Source: Chrysomallon squamiferum
Taxonomy: Eukaryota > Mollusca > Gastropoda > Neomphalida > Peltospiridae
Direction of reading: 5' to 3'
NCBI GenBank assembly: GCA_012295275.1
Contig: CM022665.1
Location: 43,706,152-43,723,651, forward strand
Length of the DNA stretch: 17,500 nucleotides
Both the position numbers and the translations under genes were made by a program. Under the pieces are notes generated by a model. It searched no databases and was not told where the DNA came from. It was given only the letters and a program-made list of their open reading frames with translations. This document shows positions 17,420 to 17,500 of the stretch, one piece after another. How positions within the stretch are numbered: position 1 is the first letter of the stretch; every line of letters starts with the position of its first letter.

Positions 17420-17500
17420 AAAATAAATAAATAAATAAATAAATACTACTACTACTACTACTACTACTAATAATAATAATAATGATAATAATAATATAAT
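17420..17500. repeat. Compound (AAAT)n(ACT)n(AAT)n microsatellite running to the window edge
   Basis: AAAT to about 17444, ACT to about 17468, then AAT and TAA units to the end. Confidence 0.95.

Noticed and set aside
1-17500. CRISPR array, prophage, viral genes or a bacterial-type operon
   Set aside because: No regularly spaced repeats with unique spacers, no phage or viral proteins, and the gene structure is clearly that of an animal.

Overview
The window is eukaryotic DNA from an animal, most likely a lophotrochozoan and probably a mollusc. The signs are one intron-bearing gene in AT-rich DNA (about 30% GC by eye), dense di-, tri- and tetranucleotide microsatellites of nearly every class, many A/T homopolymers, and CpG words that are not depleted. 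A short motif at 8806-8819 resembles one I remember as common in mollusc DNA, but I could not check that.

One protein-coding gene is supported, on the minus strand. It encodes a tandem CCCH zinc-finger protein of the ZFP36/TIS11 (tristetraprolin) family, which binds AU-rich elements in mRNA 3' UTRs and recruits the CCR4-NOT deadenylase. The long exon (4037-5278) carries both fingers and a C-terminal CNOT1-binding motif. I also find a tiny first coding exon (6053-6106, 18 codons). It is joined in phase 0 across a 774-bp GT-AG intron (5279-6052), giving a 431-residue protein with the family's usual two-exon layout. Upstream, at about 6185-6305, lie CCAAT boxes, GC boxes and a TATA-like stretch. 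Downstream, the first canonical AATAAA on that strand is at 3590-3595, and the inferred 3' UTR carries UAUUUAU sites of the kind the protein itself binds, which suggests autoregulation.

Layout: 1-1840, duplicated AT-rich segments, G-rich tracts and a diverged 180-bp-class repeat; 1840-3570, noncoding DNA downstream of the gene; 3570-6310, the ZFP36-family gene with promoter; 6310-17500, noncoding DNA with many microsatellites, a likely 274-bp MITE (10909-11182) interleaved with a second inverted repeat, a 26-bp minisatellite, and several small GC-richer islands that look regulatory (6785-6880, 11440-11690, 15840-15990).

A recurrent signal across the window is the E-box CACGTG: 13 copies, where about one is expected from composition. 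I found no second gene, tRNA, rRNA, CRISPR array, viral gene or transposase that I can support, and no clear new multi-gene system.
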